From Paragordius varius (Eukaryota; Nematomorpha), in the NCBI GenBank assembly GCA_964247055.1, contig OZ176056.1, positions 3,162,001-3,226,000 of the forward strand: a stretch of 64,000 bases of DNA. Reading direction: 5' to 3'. Of this stretch, positions 48,368 through 63,700 are shown in pieces. Position numbers and translations under genes: made by a program. Numbering within the stretch: the first letter of the stretch is position 1; every line of letters starts with the position of its first letter. Under the pieces are notes generated by a model that searched no databases, was not told the origin of the DNA, and was given only the letters and a program-made list of their open reading frames with translations.

Positions 48368-48638
48368 CAGTAAAAACTGAAATTATACGGACAAAACGTA
48401 AAAATATAAAGACAAATATTTTTCTAAAACTTGATTTATTACAATATAACTCATTATTTTAAATGGTAAAGGGTGAAATAGTGATATATATTACTAACAC
48501 AATCAATTCTATATTTTACAATTATAACTAAGTTGCTTATATGGGAAACATTAGGGTTTTAAAAGTATGGTTGTCTTTAAGAAAAAAATATTTGTCTTTA
48601 TATTTTACGTTTTGTCCGTATAATTTCAATTTTTACTG
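48368..48638. mobile_element. Tc1-like MITE copy B3 with TA duplication
   Basis: TA|CAGTAAAAACTGAAATTATA and the mirrored TTTCAATTTTTACTG|TA. The arms, with ACGGACAAAACGT, extend about 50 bp each. This is the best-preserved member of family B. Confidence 0.88.
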
Positions 48639-48944
48639 TACATTATAAATATTTTTGGAAAATTAAGTATTATTCCTATTATTCTCGAGGGAATATTAAA
48701 ATATTTATTAAGTTTTAAAAAAATTGTGTAACGATTGCATTTGCCTCCAATTAGTAGACTGACTTAATTTTATATTCATAATATTCGATTTTTTAGTTCC
48801 TATCCAGACAAATAATTATTATCGATTTCAATATTTGGTTATAAAAAATTATAACATAATCATGAAAAATTATAATTGGTGACAAAAGGGGTTAAAAGGA
48901 AATACAATTTGGCTGTTTTAAAATTATTTTTTAAAATGAATATA

Positions 48945-49174
48945 TACCATTTGCACTTTAAATTCCCCCTTGAACAATTTGAATTCACCCTAAAATAAAT
49001 TATGTGTTTTGTAAGTGTGAAAATTACCTATATTTTTATATATTTTTAAAAAATAAAATTTTGTTTAAAATTAAAATTATACTGAAAAATAAATAAACTA
49101 AGCCATTCATAAAGATATATTTCATTTTAATAATAAGTTATATTAAACATATAATATTAATTTGAATTGTAAAT
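48945..49174. mobile_element. Iteron MITE copy A13 (eroded right end)
   Basis: TACCATTTGCACTTTAAATT at the left; the right end is reduced to TTTGAATTGTAAAT. Confidence 0.7.
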
Positions 49175-52100
49175 ATTTTTACGACCATAAAAAAATAAAT
49201 TAGATTAAAATAAATCTTATGTACAATGTTAAATATCATCTACTTGAAACGGAATAGTTTGAATTGGTTAAGATATTAGATTTAAATTATTTTGCCAAAA
49301 ATATTTTTTGCCAAAAATTAGAAAAATTCAATAATTATGTCAAGTTTCATCATTAAGGTGACACAAAAAAATTTGAAAAATAGAAATTAATAAATTCAAA
49401 AAAAATTGAATTTGAACTTTACCGATATATATCAAAAAGTTTTTATAAAATAATTGTTAAAAAGTTTTTTTAGATATCTCTGTATCACTATGTCAATTAA
49501 AATTTTTCTGGGTTAATTAAATTATTGTTTAAAATTTTTTTTTTAAAAGATAATACTTGCTAATTTTAAAATTAGATCAACCATTTAAAAAAATATTTCT
49601 TGAGATAATTTTATTTTATTAATTTAAATAATAGGATTCTCACATTAATTAACACCTGAAATTATACATTTTTAATCTCTATTGGTCATTATTTCACGCA
49701 AAAAATATATAATTATCAAAATACAGGGAAAATATAAATCTCTTGATATTTTTTTAATTAAATAAAATAAATCAATAAATAAATAATTAAAAAAATTATA
49801 ATTTTTTAATTAACGAAATAACTCATGCATGCATAAATTATCGCATTATGATTGAAAAAAATTCCTAAAAATCACGTAAAAAATATTTTTTGATATTTAA
49901 ATCCGGATGTAGCACAGTATAAAAATTGTATTGTTTTCTAAGTTGATTGGAAATTTTGCCTTTTAAATTATTATTTTATTAAATTTTTTTAAATATTTTA
50001 AATATCTTAAAATTAATTTTTATTAAGATTCAGGAGAAAATTTTTGTTGAAATTCGAATAGATAAAAAATTATTAGGGAATCAAATCATAATTTACTGAA
50101 AAATTATATATATATATATAAATTTATATTAAATAAAAGTCATATACCCCTCTAAAAAAGATTTTTAACTAATATTGAATTTTAAAATCATAAAAAAAAT
50201 TTAAAAAAAGATAATTTTTATTTTATCTAATAAATTAAACAGATATACTTGTTAAATGTTAGAATATACTGATAAAAGCCCGCCTTGATTAAACCAAAAA
50301 GTTTAATAATAAAAAAAATTTTAAATTTAAAAGCTTAAAAATATATATTTTTAAGTTGATAAAAAAAATATTATTTCGATTTTATTTTTATAGTGTGTGT
50401 GGAAATTTCACATTCAACTTTTATGAAAAAAAAACTATCAATGCTTACATGAGTTAGTTATAAAAATTTAATTAATTTTTTTTGTTTTAAGCTTTAAAAA
50501 ATTTATGGTTTTTCTCAAATTTTTATAGTTTTTAAAGTCTGTGAATGGTTATCAAAAATATTAGAAATTTACAAATAATACTCTTTTAATCCAAAAACCT
50601 AAAACCAAAACCAAAAATTTTTTTTTTATTTGAAAAAAAATTAATTAAAATACTCTGATCAAATATTGACAGAAAATTAAATGAAATTATCATTGGGACA
50701 AAAAGAGTGTATGATGTGACAAGTCTATAATAACTAAAAGTGTTTTAAAAGACGTATTAATTAGTATTAGAAAATCCATAAATATAATATTTGGACCTAA
50801 AAAACATATTTTTAGCTTAAAAATTTCCTATATTTTGGGCTAATAATACAAAATTTCTTGTGCTTAATGGAAAATATTTTGAGATATTTCAAAAATTAAT
50901 TGTCCAAATAAATTAACTAACTTAAATTGATTTTCACTAAAAACTAAAAAATACTACTAAAGTAAATTTAAAATAAGCTTTTAAAATATATTAGGGTTAA
51001 AATATCATCAAATAGCAAGGACCTTGAAAATGAAACTGTTTGACCACTATAAAAACGGTAGAACTTTTGTATATTTAATATTAAAAGATATTTTTATAGA
51101 AAAGCCGGAAAACTTTTTTTACTTTTCTGATTCCAGGAACCATTTAAATTAATATTTAAAATAATTTGGAAAATTAGTTAATTCTTCTGATTCTTTAAGC
51201 CATTTTAACTCTCATGTTAATATATAAATACGGGTAGTTATACGTTGTAAAAAAGTTTGAAATATAACACTTTTTAAGAGTGTTGGGAAAATTCTCGAAA
51301 TCCCTTGGTGGTTATAATATAAAAATATATAGACCTTGTTTGAAAAACTTTTTCCTGTATTTTGAATATTAATGATTCCTGAACAGATTTATGTAAAGTG
51401 TGAGAAGATATGAGTTTATTGGAATGAAAAATCTAGATTCATATATAACAAGATATTTATGTTATACAAGAGTTACTTTAAATATTTTTTTGGCATATAT
51501 GCCAAATATAAGGTTATATAGGCTTTAGCAAAGTTGTTTTATAAATACAGGGGTCTCTAGAGACCTTTCAGAGAATTTAGATTTTATTATTGTGTTGTAA
51601 CAAATTTGTAAATTCATAAAACATTTATTTATGCATATTTTGAGAATTTATTTTTTTTCTTTCAAAAAAGTTTTTCAGGACAAAAATGCATCATTTTAAA
51701 CAACATTTTCTGGTCATTATCAGAAGCTATATGTAAAAATAAATTGAGAAATCTTAAAGATTAATTATATTACCTAATTTTAAGCTAAAATTGTTAAAAT
51801 AAATATATAGCTTGAAAAGTTAATGCCCCTTATTAGTGGATCTCTAACTTCTTAAATCAAGAATAGAAAAATTCTGTATTTGCCAGGCCATGCTATTAAA
51901 TATTCATTAAATTAATTTCGAAAAAGTTAACTGTCCAATAGTTATCCTTTCTACATATTATCTATAGTATTTTGTGAAAAAAATCTTATAAAATATCAGA
52001 TATAGTTGTTTCAGAGTTTTAAAAGTTCTAATGATATAAAAAGTTAGTGAACTTTTTTTGACCAAAATACTGTACATGAATATTCATTTCTAGCAAACAA

Positions 52101-55100
52101 TTATATTCTATAGAAATTAAGGTTTAAAGAAATATTTATCGATTAAAAAACAGTTATTTGGTTTAATTAGGACATATTATAAATTTTTTAAATAGATATA
52201 TATATATATATATATTATACTTGTAACTTTTTGGATATCAGAATCAAATCTTGAATTTTGGTTATTCTAATATCTTAAAGTAAAAATTAATTTAAAATTT
52301 ACAAAAAAAATTAATAAAAAATTAAAGGAAAAAACTTTCGAATATAAAATGATTTTATAAAGGTAAATTATTAATAATTTTAAACAAATATTTGTTGTCA
52401 TTTGCACTGTGTAGATTCTGTAATCCTTTATTCAAACAAATGATAATAAACAAAATAAAGTAATAATAATTATTTTAGTTACTCGGGATTTTATTAAATT
52501 TATAAAAAATATATGTAATTGTGAAAATCAATTATAATTATATTTTATTAAAGAATGTAACATATAAAAAAATTACATTATTTTTACTTTGACATAATTA
52601 TACATTGGTTTACTTTTTTTTGCTTCTAATTTAATTAAAAAACTTGAATAAAAACTTTAAATTCAATAGAATGACATAGCATAATATATATAAAAGAGAA
52701 TTTTAAAACAAAAATTTAAATTAAAACAAAAAATCTACCTTGAATTGAATATTGAATTGAAATAAAATATATTACGAATTTTGTGTTTTACTTTTCAAAA
52801 TTATATCAATTATAAAATCGAAAAAAAAAGTTAGGCGACATACTATAAAGCATAAAATTTAATAATATGTGTAAATAGCTAAAAATAAAGTTTCAGATCA
52901 GTGCATTATCGGATAGCGTGCTTCAGAATTTGTTAAATATAGCTCACAAAAAATTGTCACGAGTGTCACACTATATTAGTTATAATTTTTTTATATAATT
53001 TAGGATGATAAATAAATATATATTTCGAGGAATTGAAAGAAGGGGAAATATAAATCAAACTGTAAAATCAGATTTAGAAAGATGTGTTAATGTTAATAAT
53101 CTAATACAGGTAACTAAATAAAGGTATAAAAGAGGTGTTTTTTTCTTAAAGATCAAAATGTCAAATAGCGTTTGAAAATGACATTTGTAATGCATAGAAA
53201 AAATCTTGTTTAAGCAAAATATGATAATTTTATGTAATAATCAACATATTTAAATAATTATATATATATATATATATAATAATATGAACGAACTTTATTT
53301 AATATTTTAATTTTGTAAATGAATAATGGATGATAATTGAATTGAATTGTTAAATAAAATATTGATTCTGTGATGACACACGTTCAACTAACTCTAAAGG
53401 TTTTTTTATATAAATGCTTTGAATAAAAAATCAGGTAAGTACAACACACAATTTTATATAAAATATAAAAAAGGAAGGAAAAGAACACCTTGATTTTATT
53501 TTGATAAAATATATATTATAAATCATTGGAAAATAAATATTTTTACTCAAAAATTCCAGCATTATTGGTGAATCAAAAAATAAAATTTGGCCTAAAAATG
53601 CGTTACAACTAACTATATTGAAACAATGTTTTAGCTATTAAAAAATTATTGAAGCATAGATTTAGATTTATATTTGTATTCCTATCACGGCAAATATACT
53701 TTTTTCCCATAAACAAAAAAAGTAATCTCAATTCCAATGGATAGAAAATAAAGCAAACTTAATAAATTTTATAACGACAGTTAATAAAAAAAAGTTTTAT
53801 TGACTTATTGAATTATGTGGAAATTTGTTTTATATCAAAAAAATCTCGTAATTTTATTATGAATGCCAACTGAAAAATATATATAAATAATTTAATTAAA
53901 TATGTCTAAAAAATTCGTCAGAAAAGACATAGATAGTTATTTTTTAGTTGGAAATGATTTTTTTCTTATAAATCATAAAAAAAAATTTTTCATCATTAAT
54001 TTTTATAGATATATATTTTTTAACTTATAAAATATGCACATAATTATCAATAAATCAAATATCAATTATATAATATTACCAAGATTAAAATTCTAGGGTT
54101 TCTATAAAATTCAAGAATTTTTTCCAAAAATGCATTAACAAAGATTGGTAATTTCCGTTATATGCTCATAAATCCTATTAGAAAAATGGCTAAAATGTGT
54201 AAAAATAGTTCGTTCAAAAAAAAATTTTTCCAATGCAAATTTTTAGCTTCAACGCCCATGTAATTTAAAACTGTCACCTAAAAATAATAGAAATTTTCAA
54301 AAAAATATTAGAAAAAAGATCATTTTTCCAGTTTTTTGCTTAATTTATATAAATTCACCTTAAAGTTTTTTTCTTTAGAGTCTATTTTAAAAATAAAAAT
54401 CATCAATATTTCAATGTGTCACAGTTTATTTTATGAAGTTGGGTTAGGTTATAAGAATAATTTTTTAAGTTAACCCAAAAAATTTAATTTATCAAATGTA
54501 AAACTCTAATTTTAATGTATTTAAATATATGGAAGGTTAGATTTTGGGTATTTTTTATCCCAGCGCTGCTTAATAATCTATATTATTATAAAAAAAAAAT
54601 TTTCTTAGAATTATTGACATGGCATTATGGTTATTCGATAAAATTTTTAAAAATTTGCTGACAAAACGTAATTAAAAATAATTATTTGAAAATAATTTCA
54701 TCCATTTATAACCAAAATAATTATTTACCGGCTTATTGCGTTTGATTTGATTAATTTTTTCCATTTTTAAATATATTTATAATGCGCCTAAAAGCTTCTA
54801 AAATGCATACTTTTTCTCCATTAGTAATATTCTAATTTCTGAATTTTTATCGCTCTAAGGTTTAAGAATTATTTTTCCAAAGAATTTTAATTTCTAACAT
54901 TTTTATTTTATTTTAATCCAATAAATGGTGACATTATACATTATGACAATATAATAGTTATTTCTTTGTATTCCATTTTTATAAACCTTCATTTTATAAA
55001 AAATGCGCATTTTTTACTTAATAACAGAATCTATAGAAATCAAAAAAGTAGTTTTTCCTATATTTTTTTAAATCTCGATTGTTACTTTAAAAAATGGGAT

Positions 55101-56460
55101 TGTGTTAAATTTTACGCTTTATTGCGGACAAAAAAATTTATTTAATTATAGTAGTATTTATTTTTTTTTATTTTTTTTAATAATTTCAAAAAATAATGAA
55201 GTATTGTTGATTGTTGTTAAAAAATAATTATTCCAATCTTTCTTTATATTAAATAATTCCAGGTAGAAAGAAATATAATTGGTTATAATAGTATTTAAAT
55301 TGGTGAGGTAAAAAAAAACTAATAAAGTAATATTTTTAATTTAAGTTAAAAATAAGCAATATTTTTTCTAACTTAATAAAAAACTATAATTTCTTAATTT
55401 TATACCTTTATTGAACACACAAAAAATAAAATTCAAGTGATAAAATATTAACAAAGAATTTTACAGTAATGTTTTGTGTTAAAAAGATACAGAAAACGCG
55501 ACAATAGTATATTTTTTAGTGTCACAAAATTAAAAAATGAAATAAAAATATATAATTCAAAAGAATTCATTTTTTTATACATTTTATGATTTTTAAAAAA
55601 TTTTCCTTTATCTTAGGTAAACAATGGAAAAAAAATTTCTTTTAGAGGTGAAAAATGCTTAAAAAAATCTTTTCTATATATATATAGAGACCGCAAAATT
55701 CACACTGCATTGTTAATTTTTTTTTGTACATACAAAAGTTCATTTTAAAATTCATTGATTGACAATAAAAATATAATTCTCAATAAAAAAATAATTTTTA
55801 TCAAACCTAACTTATTTTTTTATTAACACAATCAAAAAAATTTTAATTTTTTCAAATAAAATCTCAGAATTTCAAGAACAAAAAAATGTGTTTTTAGATG
55901 ACCGATTATATTATTATGATTATATAATAAGTTAATTTTTTAAAAAATGTCTAATAAAAAAATTTGTCAACTTTATGAAAAAAAAGTTAATTATCTCATT
56001 ATAATTTAATTGTTGTTAAATAAATATTTGAGGTCATAAATGTCACGCTATAATGATGACGAAGTATTTTTTGAAAATTGCAAATTTAAAGTAAAATTTA
56101 AATTTGTTAAAATTATATTCTGTTTGTCTTTGAGATTATATTTTTATTCTCAGTATTTTATAATTACTTTGTGTAAACCAGAGATTATAGTGTAATAATA
56201 TAATTAAAATTTTATTTCTTCTAGATATGGTATAATGATGATTTCTAAGGAAATTTTCCAGTATATTCCTATATAAGTTGATTGAAGAAAAATCTTTTAT
56301 CAAATGTTTGAACATGATTAAATCATTTATTAGCCCTGTGTTTATTAGTCATACCCCTTAAATTTAGGGAATTTTGCAAAATCTAGAAAAAGTTCAGCTC
56401 TATAAATAACATATTTGTTGAAATTATATTTTTTTACAAAGGCATTAGTGAGCACATTTT

Positions 56461-56792
56461 AAATGTTGACACTGGGTTAGACTTTGTTTAAAAAATGCAT
56501 CCATATAAGATATCTAAAGTTATCCAGAAAAGATCAGACTCATTATAATGTCCATTTACATTTAAATTTTAAATCCACCGATCATATTCAAAGTCATTCT
56601 TTAATTCAATCCTATTTGGCCCTAGAAACAATGTTAAAAAAACGAGAAGCTTGTACATGTCTAAAAATTATTTTTGGACAACGTGGTTGTTTATATTCCA
56701 TGAGCATTTATAGTGCTTTTAATATTTCCTTGACTTATCTAGTTTTTAAAATATTTTCCAGACTCATACTTTATATAAATATGCCCATTTAA
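56461..56792 (+). other. Unassigned open stretch, possible exon
   Basis: About 100 codons open from 56484 without an ATG at the start, downstream of an acceptor-like GGGTTAG, ending at TAA 56792. Codon content (many His, Cys, Ser and Arg codons) is unlike the A/T-only noise around it. No family is recognised and no partner exon was found. It could be a lone exon, a decayed gene piece or part of a non-coding transcript. Confidence 0.2.
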
Positions 56793-57741
56793 GATTATGC
56801 GATATATTTGCTAAAATATGGATGATGATTTAATTAAATAATCTTAAAGGGTTAAAGACTATGCTACAAATTAGTTATAATAAATAAAAATAAGTAGTTG
56901 AATCGCTATATTATGTTAAAACTTGTTACGTCATTAGAATTGCATTTTCCAGTTTGATGCAGGAAACAATTTAATTTGTCATAGCGACACTAAAAAGCAA
57001 CGGTATCCATGCGGCCCCCAAAAAATTGGAAATATATAATTAGCATAAATATGGGCACAAAATTTTGGCAAACTTTGTAATTATTTAACAACTTTTCTTA
57101 ATAAATCTATCCGATTGACAACGAACTACAAAAATAACTTTTAAATTGTGTTTGCATTATACAGTCATATATTTTAAATCTAATAAAATATTTAATAATG
57201 CCCTATATTTGACGTCCCATTGGGTTATTCAAAAGCGGTCCGCAAGACTTATAAAAATATTTTTAGGGCATGTAATATTGAATAACAGAAGCAAGACGAT
57301 TACACAGTTTACAAATCCGGATATAATATATAATCTTGATAGAAAAATAAACTGAGATTTTACTTTTTAACACAGTATGGTGAGATACCACTTTTAGAGC
57401 AAAAACTCCATATCGAAAAATCGCAAAATCTGCCCATATCATGCCAAATAAATTTTTTGGATAAGTTAATCGATAATTTTTTTTATTATGATTATAATTT
57501 AAGCGCCTTTTTAAGACACCTCCTAAGTAGATACCCTAAAATACGCGCCTTTAAATACAAAATGTCTATTAATCAACTTGGTAAAATATTAACAACATTT
57601 TTTACTCGGTGACACATTTTTTTGAATCTAATTCTACCCATTGTAAACTCATGTTTTTTGCAGGCATCAACATTTTAAATATATTAAATCTATTTTATAT
57701 AATAATTATAATTTTTAAATATATTTATATATGATAAATAA

Positions 57742-57747
57742 TTTATT
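57742..57747 (-). promoter_or_regulatory. Candidate poly(A) signal for the MED16-like gene
   Basis: AATAAA on the minus strand about 50 bases after the stop codon at 57797. Position is good, but the base composition makes chance likely. Confidence 0.35.
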
Positions 57748-57796
57748 ATATACAAACAAGTCAAATAATCATATATTCTATCACATTTTAGTTTAC

Positions 57797-60700
57797 TCAA
57801 TTCCATTCACCATCACACATACAATTGTCCCCAAAATTTTTATACCATATGGCATCAATGAAAGTCGGTTTATTTCTCCCGCGAAAATATAATTCATTTG
57901 TCGCATTTACTAAGGTTTGATGACAATCAATAACAGATGGCGATTTATACTTAGGGCCCTGACATAAAAGGCAAATATTTGAATTGTTAATAAATGTATA
58001 ATTTATGGAATCCAAATTCAAACAATCGCCTTTGGTTAACGGTTTTGTTGTCTCAGAATTTTTAACAAGACTATGTGCAAAAAGTGTATTAATAGGACAC
58101 AAAGCAGAAAACTGAGGTATCGCGTTAAAATATTGACGATATTCAGGTAGGGACTCAAATTTTGGTCGATAAATTTTCATAAAATTTTCCAATTCACCTG
58201 TGTATGTAGAAAAAAATATTAATCATTAATAAAAAGCATAAAAATTATTATGAAAAAGGCTAAAACATAATGTTAAAAAACAAATTTTAGCCAAAACAGA
58301 AAAAATAACAAAATATTACGTGAAATTTCAAACGATTCTAATATCGTTTATTGTTTTTAACTCAAAAATGGAGGACATGGAAATTACATAAATTACACCT
58401 ATTAAAGCCGGTGTCCATGTATTTTGTTGGATGAAATCGCCCTTAAAACTATACGTCTTTAACATGGCTTGTTCCAAATGTTCTATGTGATCGCTTGAAT
58501 TTAAGGTGCTATTTTTTTCTTTAGAGCAGCTTACTAAAGTCATACAATCTCGGTGTAAAATCATGCAAAATTTGAACAGGATTTGATTTTGGATACATAT
58601 TTCTTCCCACCTCCCCAAATTTTCTTGAGTTAATATTAATACGTTAGAATTATTTTTAGGGTCTGATATCAATTTCATTCTTTGTAATACGGAATTTATG
58701 ACTAAATCAAGTGCTAAAAGGTAGGAGGCTAAGCTTAAAAACAATTCATTTATTTCAGACGTCTCATGAAGCAGTAATATAGATCTTAGAGTGCTATTTT
58801 CTAACAATTTCAACATTGCTAAATCTAAATTATGTTTCCTTTCCCGATTATTAGACTCCGAATTTTGATAATTTTTATCATTGGGTGGTTGGTAATTTTG
58901 ATTGAAAGTATTGACCATATCAACATCATCCATAAAATGGGTAGTCTCAAATATACCATATTCAGTTGTGGGGAAGAAGTCACCATAAGTCGATAATATG
59001 TAATGTTGAATAAAGGACAGAAGACGATTCTAAAATAATAATAACAATATTTAATATGCGACCTTGGAAAAAATTAATTTTATAATTTGATTTGTAACTA
59101 AAATATCAAAATAATAAAAAGTTAAGAGAAAACTAAATTTTTGGATATTTTTATCTGAAGTAAAAAAAATTAGTACATTAGGTCATAAAATACTAATAAA
59201 ATAGAGACGGCTATTATATTTTATGATATACCATATAAAATTCAAATTCACCCTTAAACAATTCAAATTCACCCTTGAACAATTTAAATTCACCCTCAAT
59301 TAAAATATATGTTTTTTAATATAAAAATTACCTCTATATTATTATATTTTTAAAAAATAAAAATTTTGATTCAAATTAAAATAATACTAAGAAAATAATA
59401 AACTATGCCATAAAGATATATTTCATATTAATAATGAGTTATATTAGTTCGAAAACACACAATTTATTTTTAGGGTGAATTTGAACTGTAAATGGTATAT
59501 ATAACCTTAAAATTTTTATAGCAAACCAACCGCTTTTGGACTAGCAAATAAAACATAAAATTTTTACGGTAAAAACAAAAAAAAAGTTTTACTTTACTCC
59601 CAGTCGACAAATTTATAATGTTTGAGACTTTGGGAACTTCTCGACCTCTCAACAAATCATCAGGAGAAGAGACATTATTTGTATAAAACTTAGGAAGCAA
59701 GGCAAATAAGATAAAAGCGAATGGAACTATACATTGATAACTTAAATCTAGAAACCATTCTAACATTCCTAAACCAGATTGACCAATTAATGAAAAATTA
59801 TTTTTTGCATCTTTAGATGATTCATTGTTGCCCACAAAAGTATTATCATTTAAAGCTATTATTGGTTTATAATTGCAATTCATTTCGGCCGTTAGGTATG
59901 GCAAAATGGGATTTAAAATCAGTTTGGATTCAAAAGTGCCGGTTAAAGTATCTCCTCCCCAAGTTGTTAAATAATGAAACAAATCTTGATTTCTACAGGC
60001 ATGCTTTAACACATCTAAATGTGCATTAGAGATAAGTTAAATCCAATGTAATAAATTTAAAACTAGCGGATGGAAAATATTTAATTTAAATAACCTATTT
60101 GAAAAGAGCAAAAGCATATATGAATTTGAAATAAAAAGCAATATATTATGTAATTATTCTACGGTTTAAATCAAATTTTGATAATTATATCCCCTAAAAA
60201 TTCCTTTCAAATATTACACAATATTATGCAATAAACATCGTCTATCCCTTAACTGTTAAAGTAAAATAGTTTATCGAAAAAATTTCTTTAACACAAAAAT
60301 CTCAATTAAATTACCCTTAAATTATACCATTTACAGTTCATATTCACCCTTGAACAATTTAAATTCACCCTAAAACATATAATGTTTTTTTAAAGTTAAA
60401 AATATATTTTTTTATATTCTAAAAAATCAAATTTTGGTTAAAATTAATAAAATACTGAAAAAATAATAAATAAACTATGCCATAAATGATGAGTTATATT
60501 AGCTAAAAAACACATAATTTATTTTTAGGGTGAATTTGATTTGTTCAAGGGTGAATTTAAATTGTAAATGGTATAATTTAAGGGTAAATTGAATTGCTCG
60601 AAGGTGAATTTGAATTGTTCGAGGGTGAAATTGAATTGATGGTATATTTAAAAGCTACACTTTACTTAAGAGAGATATTAAAAAGATCATAATTCTAATA

Positions 60701-63700
60701 TAATATAAATAAATTTCTCCATACTTTTAAGCCTTTCAACGCGGGCATATTCAACCCTAGGACCACAAATAGTACGTAACCAGCAGTCAAATAAAGGCTG
60801 AATGCAATGCAAATTAAGACGCAATCTTAACTGAGATTTTACCACGGTCCATTGATTGTATAGGTGAGCATCGGAAAACAGCGTTTTTTTGTCAAAGATT
60901 TCATAGGCCATGGTTGACCAATAACTAAAGTAATAATTAATTTTTTATAAGTAAACTATAGTTTAAAAAAAGTTTTTGCTTAGGGTCGAATAAAATTTAA
61001 TATGTGGTTTGTATTATTTAAAATCGGTTTTTCAAGAAATCACCTGAGCTTTATAAAAGCTAAACTAAAATATATGATATTCCAATAAATGATTATTACA
61101 ATTTTTCTATGCCATATTTGATTATATCCATAATACATATAAATTAATATAAAAACCATTTTTAATTAGAGTATAATTTAATTTAGCTGTTTTAAAAAAT
61201 TTTTTATCTAGATAGTTTGGGTAAAACCAAAAAAATATAATTCCAGTTCACAATTTATTTATGCCATCATAATTAAAGATTTAGACTATAGTTTAAATAA
61301 CGTGTTTGGTTTTTGTAAAAAAAATAATTTTGTTTTTTAAAAATGGTTGTTAAAATAAAAAAACTGTTTGGGAAAAATTTTAATTTTATTAGTTCCGATT
61401 CCATTGATATTTGGTTTAGTTTGATTTTATCACATTTTTTGACAAAATATTTTAATTGAATTTTATAACGGTCAACATTTTGAACAAATATATTGGGAAT
61501 TTTCTTTAAAAAATCCATAAAAAGATATGATTTTTAATTAAATTAAGTAAATATAGGGTTAACAATGATTGATTATTATTTAGAAAACATTTTATATTTA
61601 GAGTTTTATGGGATTCTGTAAAAAACGCCATTGATAAAAATATAAACAAAAAAATGAAAAAAAACCAATAAAAAAGCTTACCACATAGCCTGATAAATCA
61701 AGCGTAAATAAGGGATATGGTAGGGTATGCTTTTAAGTTTATCTCGTTTGATATTGTTTAACAGCAATTTTACTTTTCTATTGTCATCGAATAAGTTAAG
61801 TATAATCTCATTATCAAATTCATGATTTGAAGCTAAAAATGCATCAGTAAACCCCGTGAGAGCGTTAAAAAAGGTGATAGAACGCATTTTAAAATCCATT
61901 TTTTCAGCATTTTCTACCGTAACATTTCTATTCTCAACATTCATTTGATTTATTGGTGTAATAGGTATACTACGTAAAATATTATCAAAAATATCTGTCA
62001 ACGTTTCCAAGACCCTAGGAGAATTGTGTTTGATCAATGCATTAATCAGCATATATTGATAAATCGTGTTTGAGGTATCATTTGAAACATTGTTAATATT
62101 ATTATTCAGTTTTGATTGATTGTACAATGTTTGAAAACGGTCTGAAAAAACAAACGAAACAAAACATTTCTTATATGATAAATTATAAAGTAAATCACTC
62201 ATTAAATATTAATAATAACTAGAACTGCTTAATAAATTTAATATTAACAGTTATAACCAGATACTCCATAAATGGAAAAATTAAAAATATTTTCATAAAT
62301 ACTCACTGTGTTTTTGGTTATTCCATAACTTTTTAAAAATTTTAAAATTTAACATTTTTATTACAATTATTTTATACAATATAAATATTAAATATAAAAT
62401 AAGATTTTTAGACATGTCCAAAATTTTTAAAGATATATAAAATATAATGTTTTAATCAAAACATAAATTGAATAAATAATTTAATCAATTTTTTTTACAA
62501 ATTATCCCAAAAAAATAATTGTAAATCTCACAAATTGTTCAAAATTCAATTATAATTTTCAAGTTATTTATCCAATAAAAATAATTACCTATAAATGGTA
62601 ATATATCAAAAGTATATTTCGGATTCGATTTAGAATCTTGATTATCCGTAATAGTAAGGGTACTTTCTTTACAATTTATTGAAAGTTTGGAGGGATCAAT
62701 ATCTATAAATACATGTAACATTAAAAAAAGAATAATAAATTAAAAGTAAAAATATTTGCAAAAAACTAAATAATAAAAAATAATAATAATTATTTTAAAC
62801 CCGTAATTATTTTATCCTATACGATTAGGATTTTAGAGCAGTAAAAAACAAATAAAATAAATAATATTTAAAGAGAAAATTATATTATTCAATTCTTAAT
62901 TTTTACATAATATAGGAATACAATAGTAAAATATAAATGTCTTTAGGTGTTTTTACATCTCTATTTTATATATCAGAAAGAAATAAAATCCAGGTAAAAA
63001 TGTAGTTTTTCCAAACAAAAATATTTTCCCTTTTGATATTTTAATTTGATTTTAACTGTAAAATATGAAGTTATGAATATTTATCTGATCTGAATATACC
63101 CCAAATTTTTAGGAATATACAATTTTTATCGAAATTAATTAATTTTCTCCTCAAAATGGTTTCATTGTGCAGTTGTTTTTTTGTAAAATGGTTTAATTGA
63201 AACTCGTCGGCTTTTATATATGTTAATATTTTACATCAAACCTTTTTAAACATTATTAAAATAATAAATATATTTATATTTTATTTGAAAACTTTATAAA
63301 AAATCGCAAAATATAATCATACTTTCATCTAAATCCAAAAAAGTTTCTCCAATTATTTTGGCAGAACAAGGGTGACATTTTAAGCATTGAATATGCGTTT
63401 TATCCGTTTTACCATTATTCAAAGACTTATCAAAAGGTGTTGAGATATTTCTAAGATTAAAACAATTGGTTTTATCAATGCTGGTTTCATCAATGGAATC
63501 AAGATATATGGTGGTGGAAATGTCAAATATAAAAAGTTTGATTGACTTTTTGGAGTCTCTAAAAGTATTCAAAGAGTAATATAAAAATCTTTGAGTATGA
63601 AATACTTTATAATTTTTGCTAAAAATCAAAAAATAGAGTTAAATTTTGGTTCAATGCTTATAAAAATTATTTAGTTATCCAAAATAATACAATCGTAGCG

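Larger units (their letters stand above)
42256..57796. other. Gene-poor, extremely AT-rich tract
   Basis: About 15.5 kb without a supported gene. 42.8-49.2 kb carries scattered MITEs and hAT remnants. 49.2-56.2 kb is almost pure A/T homopolymer-like sequence with no recognised repeat. Only one unusual open stretch (56484-56792) stands out. Confidence 0.65.

Noticed and set aside
57797-57799. Possible UGA selenocysteine codon at the end of the MED16-like frame, followed by GTAAAC
   Set aside because: The protein ends naturally after the CxCDGxW tail, no downstream frame continues, and no SECIS could be assessed.
61273-61518. 81-codon minus-strand frame in an intron of the MED16-like gene
   Set aside because: Composition is Lys/Phe/Asn noise typical of A/T runs, and including it would break the phase match between flanking exons.
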